From assembly GCF_030605225.1 (NCBI RefSeq), contig NZ_JAUWAV010000040.1:1-37779 (forward strand): a stretch of DNA of 37,779 nucleotides, written 5' to 3'. This document shows, one piece after another, positions 29,521 to 37,059 of the stretch (positions are counted from its first letter, which is position 1; every line of letters begins with the position of its first letter). The DNA is from Geoalkalibacter sp. Its GTDB lineage: Bacteria; Desulfobacterota; Desulfuromonadia; Desulfuromonadales; Geoalkalibacteraceae. The translations under genes were made by a program, and so were the position numbers. Under the pieces are notes generated by a model. The model did not search any database. It was not told where the DNA came from and was given only the letters and a program-made list of their open reading frames with translations.

Positions 29521-31491
29521 ATGTACGACAAGCTATGGCTCATCCCGTTCTTCCCCCTGCTCGGCAGCATCATCAACGGGCTGCTGGGCAAGAAGATCAA
29601 AAACGAGAAAATCATCGGGGGCATCGGGACCCTGGCGATCTTCGCTTCCTTCATCGTTTCGGTGCTGTGTTTCATGGAGTTGCGCGCCGATTCGGTGAAA
29701 TCGCATCAGCAGGTGATCGCTTCCTGGATGTCCGTTGGCAACCTGCAGATCGAGTGGGGCTTTCTTCTGGATCCGCTCTCGGCGGTGATGCTGCTGGTGG
29801 TGACCGGCGTCGGCTCGCTGATCCATCTTTACTCCATCGGCTACATGCACGGCGAGGAAGGGTTCTACCGCTACTTCTCCTACCTCAACCTGTTCGCCTT
29901 CTCCATGCTCATGCTGGTGCTCGGCAACAATGCCATGGTCATGTTCGTCGGTTGGGAAGGCGTGGGTCTGTGTTCCTACCTGCTGATCGGCTACTACTTT
30001 CACAAACAGAGCGCCGGCGACGCCGCCAAGAAAGCCTTCGTGGTCAACCGCGTCGGCGACTTCGGCTTCCTGCTCGGGATTTTCCTGCTCTTTTGGACCC
30101 TCGGCAGCGAGCACGGCATCTGGACCCTCAATTTTGTCGAAATCGCCCAGCACGGCCATCTGCTCGGCGCGGGTAGCGCGGTGGTGACCACCATTACCCT
30201 GTGCTTCTTTCTTGGCGCCACGGGCAAGTCGGCGCAGATTCCTCTCTACACCTGGCTGCCCGACGCCATGGAAGGCCCCACGCCGGTTTCGGCGCTCATC
30301 CATGCCGCCACCATGGTCACCGCGGGCGTTTACATGATCGGGCGCATGAACGGACTCTTCGCCATGGCGCCCGACACCATGCTCGTCATCGCCATCGTCG
30401 GTGCCGCCACGGCCATCTTCGCCGCTTCCATCGGCCTGGCACAGAATGACATCAAGCGGGTGCTGGCTTATTCGACGGTGTCGCAGCTTGGCTACATGTT
30501 TCTCGCCATGGGCGTCGGCGCCTTCACGGCGGGCATTTTCCACCTCATGACCCACGCCTTCTTCAAGGCTTGTCTGTTCCTTGGTTCGGGATCGGTCATC
30601 CATGCCATGCATCATGCCCTGCACAAGGCTCATGCCCACGACGATCCCCAGGACATGCGCAACATGGGTGGTCTGCGCAAGCATATGCCCATCACCTTCC
30701 TGACCTTTTTGATCTCGACCATCGCCATTGCCGGTCTGCCGGGACTGTCGGGCTTCTTCTCCAAGGATGAAATCCTGCTGTGGTCCCTGGCCGGCAATCG
30801 CGGTCACTGGCTGCTGTGGTTGGTCGCCTCCCTGGCTGCCGGGATGACGGCCTTCTACATGTTCCGTCTGGTGTTCATGACTTTCTTCGGCAAGGAGCGC
30901 ATCGCCGAGAAAGCGAAGAGCTACCTGCACGAATCGCCTCTGGTGATCACCATCCCGCTGATGGTCCTGGCGGTGCTGGCGGTGTTCGGCGGCTATCTGA
31001 ACGTTCCGGCGGTGCTGGGCGGCGCCCATCGACTGGAGACTTTCCTCAGCCCGGTGTTCGGAGCGGCGCAGCAAGCTTACGGCATCGAGCCTCCCCATAT
31101 GAGCCATGCCGCTGAATATGGGCTCATGGGCTTGGCGACGGGCATCGCCCTGGTCGGCATCGGCCTGGCTTACCTCATGTATGTCAAGAACCCCGAGATG
31201 CCTGCCCAACTGGTGGCCAAGGCGCAGGGGCTCTACCGCGCGATCTTCAACAAGTGGTACGTGGATGAAATCTATGACGCCCTGTTCGTCAACCCGACCA
31301 AAAAGGCCGGCACGTTCCTGTGGAAGGGCTTTGACGTAGTGGTGGTCGACGGCATCGTCAATGGAGTGGGCTACATCGTCAAAGGGTTTTCCGGGGTGCT
31401 GCGCCTGACCCAGTCCGGGTTGGTGCATAACTACGCACTGGCCATGGTGGTCGGGGTGATTGTCATGGTGGCCTACTACGTCTTCGGCTGA
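29521..31491 (+). CDS. nuoL: NADH-quinone oxidoreductase subunit L (proton pump)
   Basis: A 656-residue antiporter-like subunit, the distal pump with the long lateral helix. Signatures are FVGWEGVGLCSYLLIGY with the pump Glu, the Lys in TGKSAQIPLYTWLPDAMEGPTPVSAL, and the LIHAATMVTAGVYM stretch. There are about 16 helices; residues after 560 form the lateral arm and the last anchor. I start at the second ATG (29521), six bases after GAGGAG; the first ATG (29515) touches that site. Confidence 0.97.
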   Translation: MYDKLWLIPFFPLLGSIINGLLGKKIKNEKIIGGIGTLAIFASFIVSVLCFMELRADSVKSHQQVIASWMSVGNLQIEWGFLLDPLSAVMLLVVTGVGSLIHLYSIGYMHGEEGFYRYFSYLNLFAFSMLMLVLGNNAMVMFVGWEGVGLCSYLLIGYYFHKQSAGDAAKKAFVVNRVGDFGFLLGIFLLFWTLGSEHGIWTLNFVEIAQHGHLLGAGSAVVTTITLCFFLGATGKSAQIPLYTWLPDAMEGPTPVSALIHAATMVTAGVYMIGRMNGLFAMAPDTMLVIAIVGAATAIFAASIGLAQNDIKRVLAYSTVSQLGYMFLAMGVGAFTAGIFHLMTHAFFKACLFLGSGSVIHAMHHALHKAHAHDDPQDMRNMGGLRKHMPITFLTFLISTIAIAGLPGLSGFFSKDEILLWSLAGNRGHWLLWLVASLAAGMTAFYMFRLVFMTFFGKERIAEKAKSYLHESPLVITIPLMVLAVLAVFGGYLNVPAVLGGAHRLETFLSPVFGAAQQAYGIEPPHMSHAAEYGLMGLATGIALVGIGLAYLMYVKNPEMPAQLVAKAQGLYRAIFNKWYVDEIYDALFVNPTKKAGTFLWKGFDVVVVDGIVNGVGYIVKGFSGVLRLTQSGLVHNYALAMVVGVIVMVAYYVFG

Positions 31492-31533
31492 GAGCGCCCA
31501 ACCCCTGTAAAGTTGAGATAAGGAGTGATTTCC

Positions 31534-33096
31534 ATGACCGACCACCTGTTGAGCCTGATGACATTTTTCCCGATTCTCGGGATGGTATTGCTGTTGTTCA
31601 TCCCCAGGGACAATCATGGGCTGCTCAAGAGCTTCACCCTGGTCGTGACTCTCGTCACCTTTTTCATCAGCCTGCCGCTGGCCTTTGACGATGTATTCAA
31701 AACCTCGGCGGCATTTCACTACACGGAATTCGCCCGCTGGATCAGCGTGGGCGACTATTTCCAGATGAACTACAACATCGGCGTCGACGGGATCAGCCTG
31801 TGGCTGGTGCTGCTCACGACCTTCATCATGCCGGTGACCGTTTTGTCGACCTGGAAAGCCGTGGACAAGAACGTCAAGGGCTTCATGGCGCTGATGCTGC
31901 TGCTCGAAACCGCCATGCTCGGCGCCTTCATCTCCCTCGACCTGTTCCTGTTCTACATCTTCTGGGAGCTGATGCTGATCCCCATGTACTTCATGATCGG
32001 TATCTGGGGCGGCAAGAACCGCATCTACGCCGCAGTCAAGTTCTTCATCTACACCGCCGTCGGCTCGCTGCTCATGCTGGTGGCCATCATCTACGTCTAC
32101 TATCTGTCCCTGCAATCCGGCATCGCCTTCGAGAACGGCTTCAGCATCCTGCATTTCTATCGTCTCGACATTCCCCTGGATCTGCAGATCTGGCTGTTCC
32201 TCGCGTTCGCATTCAGCTTCGCCATCAAGGTGCCTATGTTCCCGGTGCACACCTGGTTGCCGGATGCCCATACCGAAGCGCCGACCGCGGGCTCGGTCAT
32301 TCTGGCGGCCATCCTGCTGAAAATGGGAACCTACGGCTACCTGCGCTTCGCCATGCCGTTGTTCCCCGATGCGACGCTCAAGTTCATCCCCTTCCTCTCG
32401 GTACTGGCGGTGATCGGGATTATTTATGGTGCGCTGGTCGCCATGATGCAGGATGACGTGAAGAAGCTGGTCGCCTACTCCTCGGTGTCTCATTTGGGCT
32501 TTGTCATGCTCGGTCTTTTCGCCCTCAACCTGCAGGGCTTTTCCGGCGGCATGATTCAGATGATCAACCACGGCATTTCCACCGGCGCGCTGTTCCTTAT
32601 CGTCGGCTTCATCTATGAGCGGCGTCACACCCGCCTGATCGCCGACTTCGGGGGGCTGGCCAAGCAGATGCCGGTGTTTGCCACCATTTTCATGATCGTC
32701 ACCTTCTCCTCCATCGGTTTGCCCGGCACCAACGGTTTCGTCGGCGAATTCCTCATTCTCATGGGCGCCTTCGAGAGCGATTTGCGCTGGTTTGCGGTGA
32801 TCGCCACCACCGGCGTCATCTTTGCCGCCGTCTACATGCTGTGGATGTTCCAGCGGGTGATGTTCGGTGAGTTGAAGAACCCCGCCAATCAGAAGCTGCA
32901 GGATCTCAACGCCCGCGAAGTGGCGCTGATGATGCCGCTGCTGCTGTTTGTTTTCTGGATCGGTCTGTATCCCAACACCTTTTTCGAAAAGATGAATCCG
33001 GCTTTAGAGAATATGGTGCAGCAGATCAAGGTCCGGCAGCTGGCCCAGGGCGAGGTGGTCGATACCCTGGCTCATCATGAGGCACTGCTGAAGTAA
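31534..33096 (+). CDS. nuoM: NADH-quinone oxidoreductase subunit M (proton pump)
   Basis: A 520-residue antiporter-like subunit with about 14 helices. The pump glutamate lies in IFWELMLIPMYFMIGIWGG and the channel lysine in AIKVPMFPVHTWLPDAHTEAPT; VGEFLILMGAF near the C-terminal part is also typical. The ATG at 31534 is correctly spaced from AAGGAG; a GTG at 31525 overlaps that site. It follows nuoL by about 40 nt. Confidence 0.97.
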   Translation: MTDHLLSLMTFFPILGMVLLLFIPRDNHGLLKSFTLVVTLVTFFISLPLAFDDVFKTSAAFHYTEFARWISVGDYFQMNYNIGVDGISLWLVLLTTFIMPVTVLSTWKAVDKNVKGFMALMLLLETAMLGAFISLDLFLFYIFWELMLIPMYFMIGIWGGKNRIYAAVKFFIYTAVGSLLMLVAIIYVYYLSLQSGIAFENGFSILHFYRLDIPLDLQIWLFLAFAFSFAIKVPMFPVHTWLPDAHTEAPTAGSVILAAILLKMGTYGYLRFAMPLFPDATLKFIPFLSVLAVIGIIYGALVAMMQDDVKKLVAYSSVSHLGFVMLGLFALNLQGFSGGMIQMINHGISTGALFLIVGFIYERRHTRLIADFGGLAKQMPVFATIFMIVTFSSIGLPGTNGFVGEFLILMGAFESDLRWFAVIATTGVIFAAVYMLWMFQRVMFGELKNPANQKLQDLNAREVALMMPLLLFVFWIGLYPNTFFEKMNPALENMVQQIKVRQLAQGEVVDTLAHHEALLK

Positions 33097-33142
33097 TACT
33101 TTGAAAGATTTGGCATAACACCGCATCCGGAGGAGCGTTTCA

Positions 33143-34603
33143 ATGGAAAACCTGGTGCAAGATGCAATCCAGAATGTCAACTTGGCGGCCGTCATGCCGT
33201 CCCTGGTCCTGTGCTGTTTCGGGCTGGCGATTCTGATGATCAGCGTTTTTTCGCCCAAGGGCAAAACGACGCATGTCGCCTGGCTCAGCTTCGCCGCGTT
33301 GCTGGTCACCGGGGTGGTGTCCCTGATGGGTTGGAACAACCGTCAGGTCGGCTTTTACGGTGCGGTTGAGTTGGACAATTTCGCCACCTTCTTCAACATC
33401 ACGTTTATCGTCGCCGCTGCCTTGACGATCCTCATGTCCGATGATTACCTCAAACGCGAGGGCTATCCCATCGGCGAATACTATCCCCTGATTCTGTTCA
33501 CCACCGCCGGGGCCATGTGGATGGCTTCCGGTACCGACCTCATGACCATTTTCCTCGGCCTTGAAGTTCTTTCCATCAGCCTCTACGTGCTGGCCGGATT
33601 GTTCCGGAATCAGTTGCGGTCCAACGAGTCGGGTCTCAAGTATTTCCTGCTCGGGTCCTTCTCCACGGGCTTTCTCCTCTATGGGGTGGCTCTGATTTAT
33701 GGTGCCACCGGAACAACCAAATTGGCCGGGATCGCCGAAGCACTGCGCGCCGGCGGCGACGTCCTCTCCAATCCCATGCTGGTGGCCGGCATGGTGCTGC
33801 TCAGCACCGGCTTCCTGTTCAAAATCGCCGCCGCGCCCTTCCACATGTGGACTCCGGACGTCTATGAGGGGGCGCCGACACCGGTGACCGCCTTCATGAG
33901 CGCCGGTCCCAAGGCGGCTGCCTTTGCCGCTTTCATGCGGGTTTTCGTGGTTGGCCTCGAAGGCATGTCCGACCAGTGGACCGGGCTGCTTTGGGCGCTT
34001 GCCATTTTGACCATGGTGGTCGGTAACGTCGTCGCCATTTCGCAGACCAACATCAAGCGGATGCTCGCCTATTCCTCCATCGCTCACGCCGGCTACGCCC
34101 TGGTCGGCATGGTGGCGATGAATGAAGTCGGACTGTCCGGCATTCTGTTCTACATGCTCGCCTACACTTTCATGAATCTCGGCGCCTTCGCCGTGCTGGT
34201 GCTGGCGGGCAAGAAGGGCGAGGACAACCTGACCCTGGACGGCTTTGCCGGTTTTGGTTACCGCCGTCCTTTCCTCGGCGTGGCTCTGGCCATCTTCCTC
34301 TTTTCGCTGATGGGTCTTCCGCCGACCGCTGGTTTCGCCGGCAAGTTCTTCATCTTCGCCGGGGCGATCAAGGCCGGCTATATCTGGCTGGCGGTACTCG
34401 GCATTCTTGCCTCCGCGGTTTCGCTGTACTACTATCTGCGCGTCATGGTGGTCATGTACTTCCGCGAACCTACCGAGGATTTCGCCTGGGTGAAAATGCC
34501 CGCTGGTGCCATGCTCTCCATCGTGCTGGCGATCGTCGGTGTTCTGCTGCTCGGGATTGTTCCCGGACCCGTCATGGAGCTGGCGAAGCTGGCGATTTTC
34601 TGA
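33143..34603 (+). CDS. nuoN: NADH-quinone oxidoreductase subunit N (proton pump)
   Basis: A 486-residue antiporter-like subunit with about 14 helices. Typical segments are FLGLEVLSISLYVLAG with the pump Glu, FKIAAAPFHMWTPDVYEGAPTPVTAF with the channel Lys, and AYSSIAHAGYALVG. CCGGAGGAG lies before the ATG. Last gene of the nuo operon; it is followed by a palindrome and a strong terminator. Confidence 0.97.
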   Translation: MENLVQDAIQNVNLAAVMPSLVLCCFGLAILMISVFSPKGKTTHVAWLSFAALLVTGVVSLMGWNNRQVGFYGAVELDNFATFFNITFIVAAALTILMSDDYLKREGYPIGEYYPLILFTTAGAMWMASGTDLMTIFLGLEVLSISLYVLAGLFRNQLRSNESGLKYFLLGSFSTGFLLYGVALIYGATGTTKLAGIAEALRAGGDVLSNPMLVAGMVLLSTGFLFKIAAAPFHMWTPDVYEGAPTPVTAFMSAGPKAAAFAAFMRVFVVGLEGMSDQWTGLLWALAILTMVVGNVVAISQTNIKRMLAYSSIAHAGYALVGMVAMNEVGLSGILFYMLAYTFMNLGAFAVLVLAGKKGEDNLTLDGFAGFGYRRPFLGVALAIFLFSLMGLPPTAGFAGKFFIFAGAIKAGYIWLAVLGILASAVSLYYYLRVMVVMYFREPTEDFAWVKMPAGAMLSIVLAIVGVLLLGIVPGPVMELAKLAIF

Positions 34604-34608
34604 TAAAG

Positions 34609-34622
34609 AAACGGATCCGTTT
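34609..34622. repeat. 14-bp perfect palindrome after nuoN
   Basis: AAACGGATCCGTTT begins five bases after the nuoN stop, upstream of the terminator. GGATCCGT occurs again at 34671 just beyond the terminator, so the terminator is flanked by direct copies. Function unknown; it may help stabilise the 3' end. Confidence 0.4.
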
Positions 34623-34635
34623 CGACCTGGCCTCC

Positions 34636-34666
34636 AAAACCCCTCGCCTCGGCGAGGGGTTTTTTT
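34636..34666 (+). terminator. Rho-independent terminator of the nuo operon
   Basis: CCCCTCGCC (34640-34648) pairs with GGCGAGGGG (34651-34659), giving a tight four-base effective loop, followed by seven T residues (34660-34666). An A-run precedes it, so it could also act on the other strand. Confidence 0.93.
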
Positions 34667-34693
34667 GTGGATCCGTGCACGGCGGGATAAAAT
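34665..34693 (+). promoter_or_regulatory. Candidate promoter giving a leaderless ubiD-like mRNA
   Basis: TTGTGG (34665-34670), a 17-nt spacer and TAAAAT (34688-34693; 5 of 6 matches). The expected start, about seven bases after the -10, falls on the ATG at 34700, and there is no Shine-Dalgarno site. Confidence 0.4.
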
Positions 34694-34699
34694 AGAGTC

Positions 34700-36085
34700 A
34701 TGGCAGAAAAAGAACAGAACCTTTCCTCCATCCCCCGCAGGCTCTCGACTTTGGTGCGCTGGCTCGAAGATCGTGATGAACTGCATCGCGTCGGGGTCAG
34801 CGTCGATCCGGTTCTTGAAATCGCGGCCATCACCGATCGTGTCGCTAAGCGGCCGGGCGGCGGAAAAGCTCTGCTTTTCAGCAACGTGAAGGGCAGTCCT
34901 TTTGCCCTGGCGACCAATCTTTTCGGCTCGCAACAGCGTTCTTCCTGGGCTTGGGGGTGTGACGACACGGCCAAGCTGGGCGCCTGCCTGGAGGCGAAAC
35001 TGGCCAAGGGGGAGGGCGGCACCGCCGCTCTTCGCCTGCAATCTCTCCTCGCGCCATCCCAGAGCTCCTGCCTCCTGAACTCCCTGCGGCTGCCCGAGGT
35101 CGAGGTCGATCTCGGGCGCTTGCCCGCCCTGCAGGCCTGGCCGGGAGATGGCGGGCGCTTTATGACCTTGCCCCTGATCAGCATGCAAGATCCCGAAAGC
35201 GGGTTGTTCAACTGGGGCATCTACCGCATGCAGGTTTTGGGGCAGCGCCGTGCGGCGCTGCATTTTCTCCCGGGATCGCAAGGTGAGCGCTTCCTTCGAG
35301 CCTACGCGCAAAGAGGCCGGGTTTGGCGCTTGGCGGTGACCCTGGGCGGCGATCCGGCCTTGTTGGCCGCAGCCGCCCTGCCTCTGCCGCGGGACATCGA
35401 TGAAGCGGCCTTTGTTGGGTTGGTGACCGGACGCCCCCCGCTCCTGGCGCATGCCCCGCGCTCTGGGCTGCCCGTCGCTGCCGAAGCGGAAATCGTCATG
35501 GAAGGTGAAATCCGCCCCGGCGATTGGGCTCTGGAAGGGCCGTTCGGCAACCATACCGGCTATTATCGTCCCGCCGCGCCGGCGCCGGTTTTTCACGTGA
35601 CGGACATGTATCATGGAGCAAGACCGCTGTTCCCGGCGACGGTCGTGGGGCCGCCACCCATGGAGAATTTCTGGCTGCTGCGGGCCGGCGAGCCTCTGCT
35701 GCTGGCGCTTCTGCGGGCCGATCATCCGCGCATAGCGCATCTGCGCTTTTTCATGGAAGGTGCCTTCCATGGCTGTGCGCTGCTGGGGCTGGAGCCCGCC
35801 GCCGGGCCCTCGCCCTTGGAATTGGCTCGGCTTCTTTGGCGCGAAGGACCGTTGCGCGCGGCGCGGCTGCTGGTGTTCGTCGATGCCAGGACGGCCGGCG
35901 AGGACGGTTCGCGTCTTCTCTGGCGAATTTTCAATCACAGTAGGCCGGAGCAAGACCTTCTGGTTGAGGATGGCCGTCTGGCCGTGGATGCCACCCGCAA
36001 GCAGGATTGGCCCGAGGTGGGTTGGGATGCACGAACCCGTGCACTCATCGAGGGGCGCTGGGCGGAATATGGCTTGGATGAATGA
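34700..36085 (+). CDS. UbiD-family prenyl-FMN-dependent decarboxylase, probably menaquinone biosynthesis
   Basis: A 461-residue member of the UbiD family, which decarboxylates aromatic or unsaturated acids with prenylated FMN. Family landmarks are GIYRMQV with Arg176, the EGEIRPG segment, and EGPFGNHTGYY with Glu279. Aligned by motif to AnFdc1 (Arg173, Glu277, Glu282), the third catalytic residue, usually Asp or Glu, is Asn284 here. Some menaquinone-type UbiD proteins may share that Asn, which would fit a role in the futalosine or a related menaquinone pathway; I cannot confirm this. It lies after nuo, separated by a terminator, with no clear Shine-Dalgarno site. Ubiquinone synthesis is unlikely in this type of organism. 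Substrate is not determined. Confidence 0.8.
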   Translation: MAEKEQNLSSIPRRLSTLVRWLEDRDELHRVGVSVDPVLEIAAITDRVAKRPGGGKALLFSNVKGSPFALATNLFGSQQRSSWAWGCDDTAKLGACLEAKLAKGEGGTAALRLQSLLAPSQSSCLLNSLRLPEVEVDLGRLPALQAWPGDGGRFMTLPLISMQDPESGLFNWGIYRMQVLGQRRAALHFLPGSQGERFLRAYAQRGRVWRLAVTLGGDPALLAAAALPLPRDIDEAAFVGLVTGRPPLLAHAPRSGLPVAAEAEIVMEGEIRPGDWALEGPFGNHTGYYRPAAPAPVFHVTDMYHGARPLFPATVVGPPPMENFWLLRAGEPLLLALLRADHPRIAHLRFFMEGAFHGCALLGLEPAAGPSPLELARLLWREGPLRAARLLVFVDARTAGEDGSRLLWRIFNHSRPEQDLLVEDGRLAVDATRKQDWPEVGWDARTRALIEGRWAEYGLDE

Positions 36086-36163
36086 GCGCCCGCGTTCCTG
36101 TCCGCGCAAGCTCAATCGCTCGGTCGCGCGGCGAGTCGTAAGGGCGATGGCAAGGATGAATCC

Positions 36164-36715
36164 ATGGTGAAAATGGCGAACATCCTGTTCTGGTTCCTGG
36201 CCCTGCTGCTGCTCTGCGGCGCCGCGCGGCCCTTGTCCTTGGAGACCTATCAACGGATCAACCAGGGGTTGCGGCCGGCCCAGGCCATGGACGACCCGGA
36301 TCTGTATCACGGCCTGATGATCCTTGCGGGAGGCCGGGTCGAGTCGCTCGCCGAGGATGCCGAGGGAAGATTGCTCCTGGTTATTTTCCCTTACGCCCTC
36401 GACGCGGGAGATCGGCCGTTCATGCCCGAGGTGGGCCTTGCTCCTTTTTTCCTGCGGGTCGAGGATTCGGCAGATCTGGCGTTGCTCCAGCCCGGTCGCC
36501 TGCTGACCCTGGCCGGCGAGGTTGCCGGCTGGTACGACGCCGGCCGGAAATTCAAAAGGGCGCCGCTGCTCGTCGCGCAAGAGATCCATCCCTGGTTGAC
36601 CCGCGACGAAGAGCGCGCCCTGCGTCCGGCTCCTGAGGTTTACTGGCCGCATTGCTGTTACGACCCCTGGTGCGCCTATCCCCGACGTTTTTATCGCTCA
36701 CCTTGTTGCTGGTGA
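36164..36715 (+). CDS. Slp-like envelope protein with Cys-rich C-terminus
   Basis: A 183-residue protein. The N-terminus has a hydrophobic signal (about 5-20) with a single Cys in LLLLCGAA, an imperfect lipobox because Leu rather than Gly/Ala/Ser precedes the Cys. The middle (about 48-145) follows the Slp outer-membrane lipoprotein pattern: a GLMILAGGRVESL-type beta segment, a FPYALDAGDRPF segment and a TLAGEVAGW segment ending in IHPW. The last 25 residues are rich in Cys, Tyr, Trp, Pro and Arg, with five cysteines including two CC pairs. AAGGATG precedes the ATG at 36164; ATG at 36173 is an alternative. It follows the UbiD-like gene by 78 bp and may be co-transcribed. The family call is moderate; function unknown. 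Confidence 0.65.
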   Translation: MVKMANILFWFLALLLLCGAARPLSLETYQRINQGLRPAQAMDDPDLYHGLMILAGGRVESLAEDAEGRLLLVIFPYALDAGDRPFMPEVGLAPFFLRVEDSADLALLQPGRLLTLAGEVAGWYDAGRKFKRAPLLVAQEIHPWLTRDEERALRPAPEVYWPHCCYDPWCAYPRRFYRSPCCW

Positions 36716-36886
36716 ACCGCGGATGACCGATTCCCGCCCCTGGCGAATTTTCACCGAAAGTAAAAAAGCCGTTCCGTTTCCATGAGAAAGACCGGTTTTA
36801 ATCTTCCGGGCGGCGGCTATTTTCAGCCTGACGAACCTAGGATTCAACAACAATCGGATAGGAGTATTAAACGCCATTCTACCTCG

Positions 36887-36907
36887 GGGCTCCAGGCGGG
36901 GGAGCCC
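36887..36907. repeat. Hairpin-forming inverted repeat
   Basis: GGGCTCC (36887-36893) and GGAGCCC (36901-36907) with a 7-nt loop, without a T-run. It could end transcription of the Slp-like gene weakly or be an activator site upstream of the sigma-54 promoter. Confidence 0.35.
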
Positions 36908-36970
36908 AACATGGCGTAAACACGTGAGTTTGCGATTGAGTCTTGCGGAGAAAAGGGTGAATCCTTGGGG

Positions 36971-36988
36971 TTGGCACTTTGGTTGCTG
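36971..36988 (+). promoter_or_regulatory. Sigma-54 (RpoN) promoter
   Basis: TTGGCACTTTGGTTGCTG matches the sigma-54 consensus (TGGCAC-N5-TTGC), with the GG and GC dinucleotides exactly ten bases apart. The predicted start near 36998 gives a leader of about 62 nt before the transporter ATG at 37060. Confidence 0.8.
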
Positions 36989-37059
36989 AAAATAAAATGC
37001 CATGTCGGGATGGCCGGCAAAGGCGCCCTGGCCAAATTCACTGAAGGAGAGAACCCCCC

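Larger units (their letters stand above)
36716..37059. other. Intergenic region with sigma-54 promoter
   Basis: About 345 bases without a gene. Besides the sigma-54 promoter it contains a hairpin (36887-36907) and a TGGCC/GGCCA inverted repeat near 37015-37033 in the leader of the transporter gene. The upstream 250 bases could hold enhancer sites for a sigma-54 activator, but no clear repeated binding site is visible. I found no riboswitch match. Confidence 0.5.

Noticed and set aside
29533-32628. A 3.1-kb open frame on the minus strand opposite nuoL and nuoM
   Set aside because: Its His/Asp/Gln-rich translation is the reverse of membrane-helix codons. nuoL and nuoM are unmistakable on the other strand.
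33140-36652. A 3.5-kb open frame on the minus strand opposite nuoN, the UbiD-like and the Slp-like genes
   Set aside because: It is a shadow of GC-rich codon use in three real plus-strand genes, crosses a terminator, and its translation is low-complexity with no domain.
36716-37059. c-di-GMP (GEMM) or other riboswitch before the transporter
   Set aside because: Such switches are common in Geobacter and were looked for, but the conserved loop motifs are absent. A sigma-54 promoter explains the region better.
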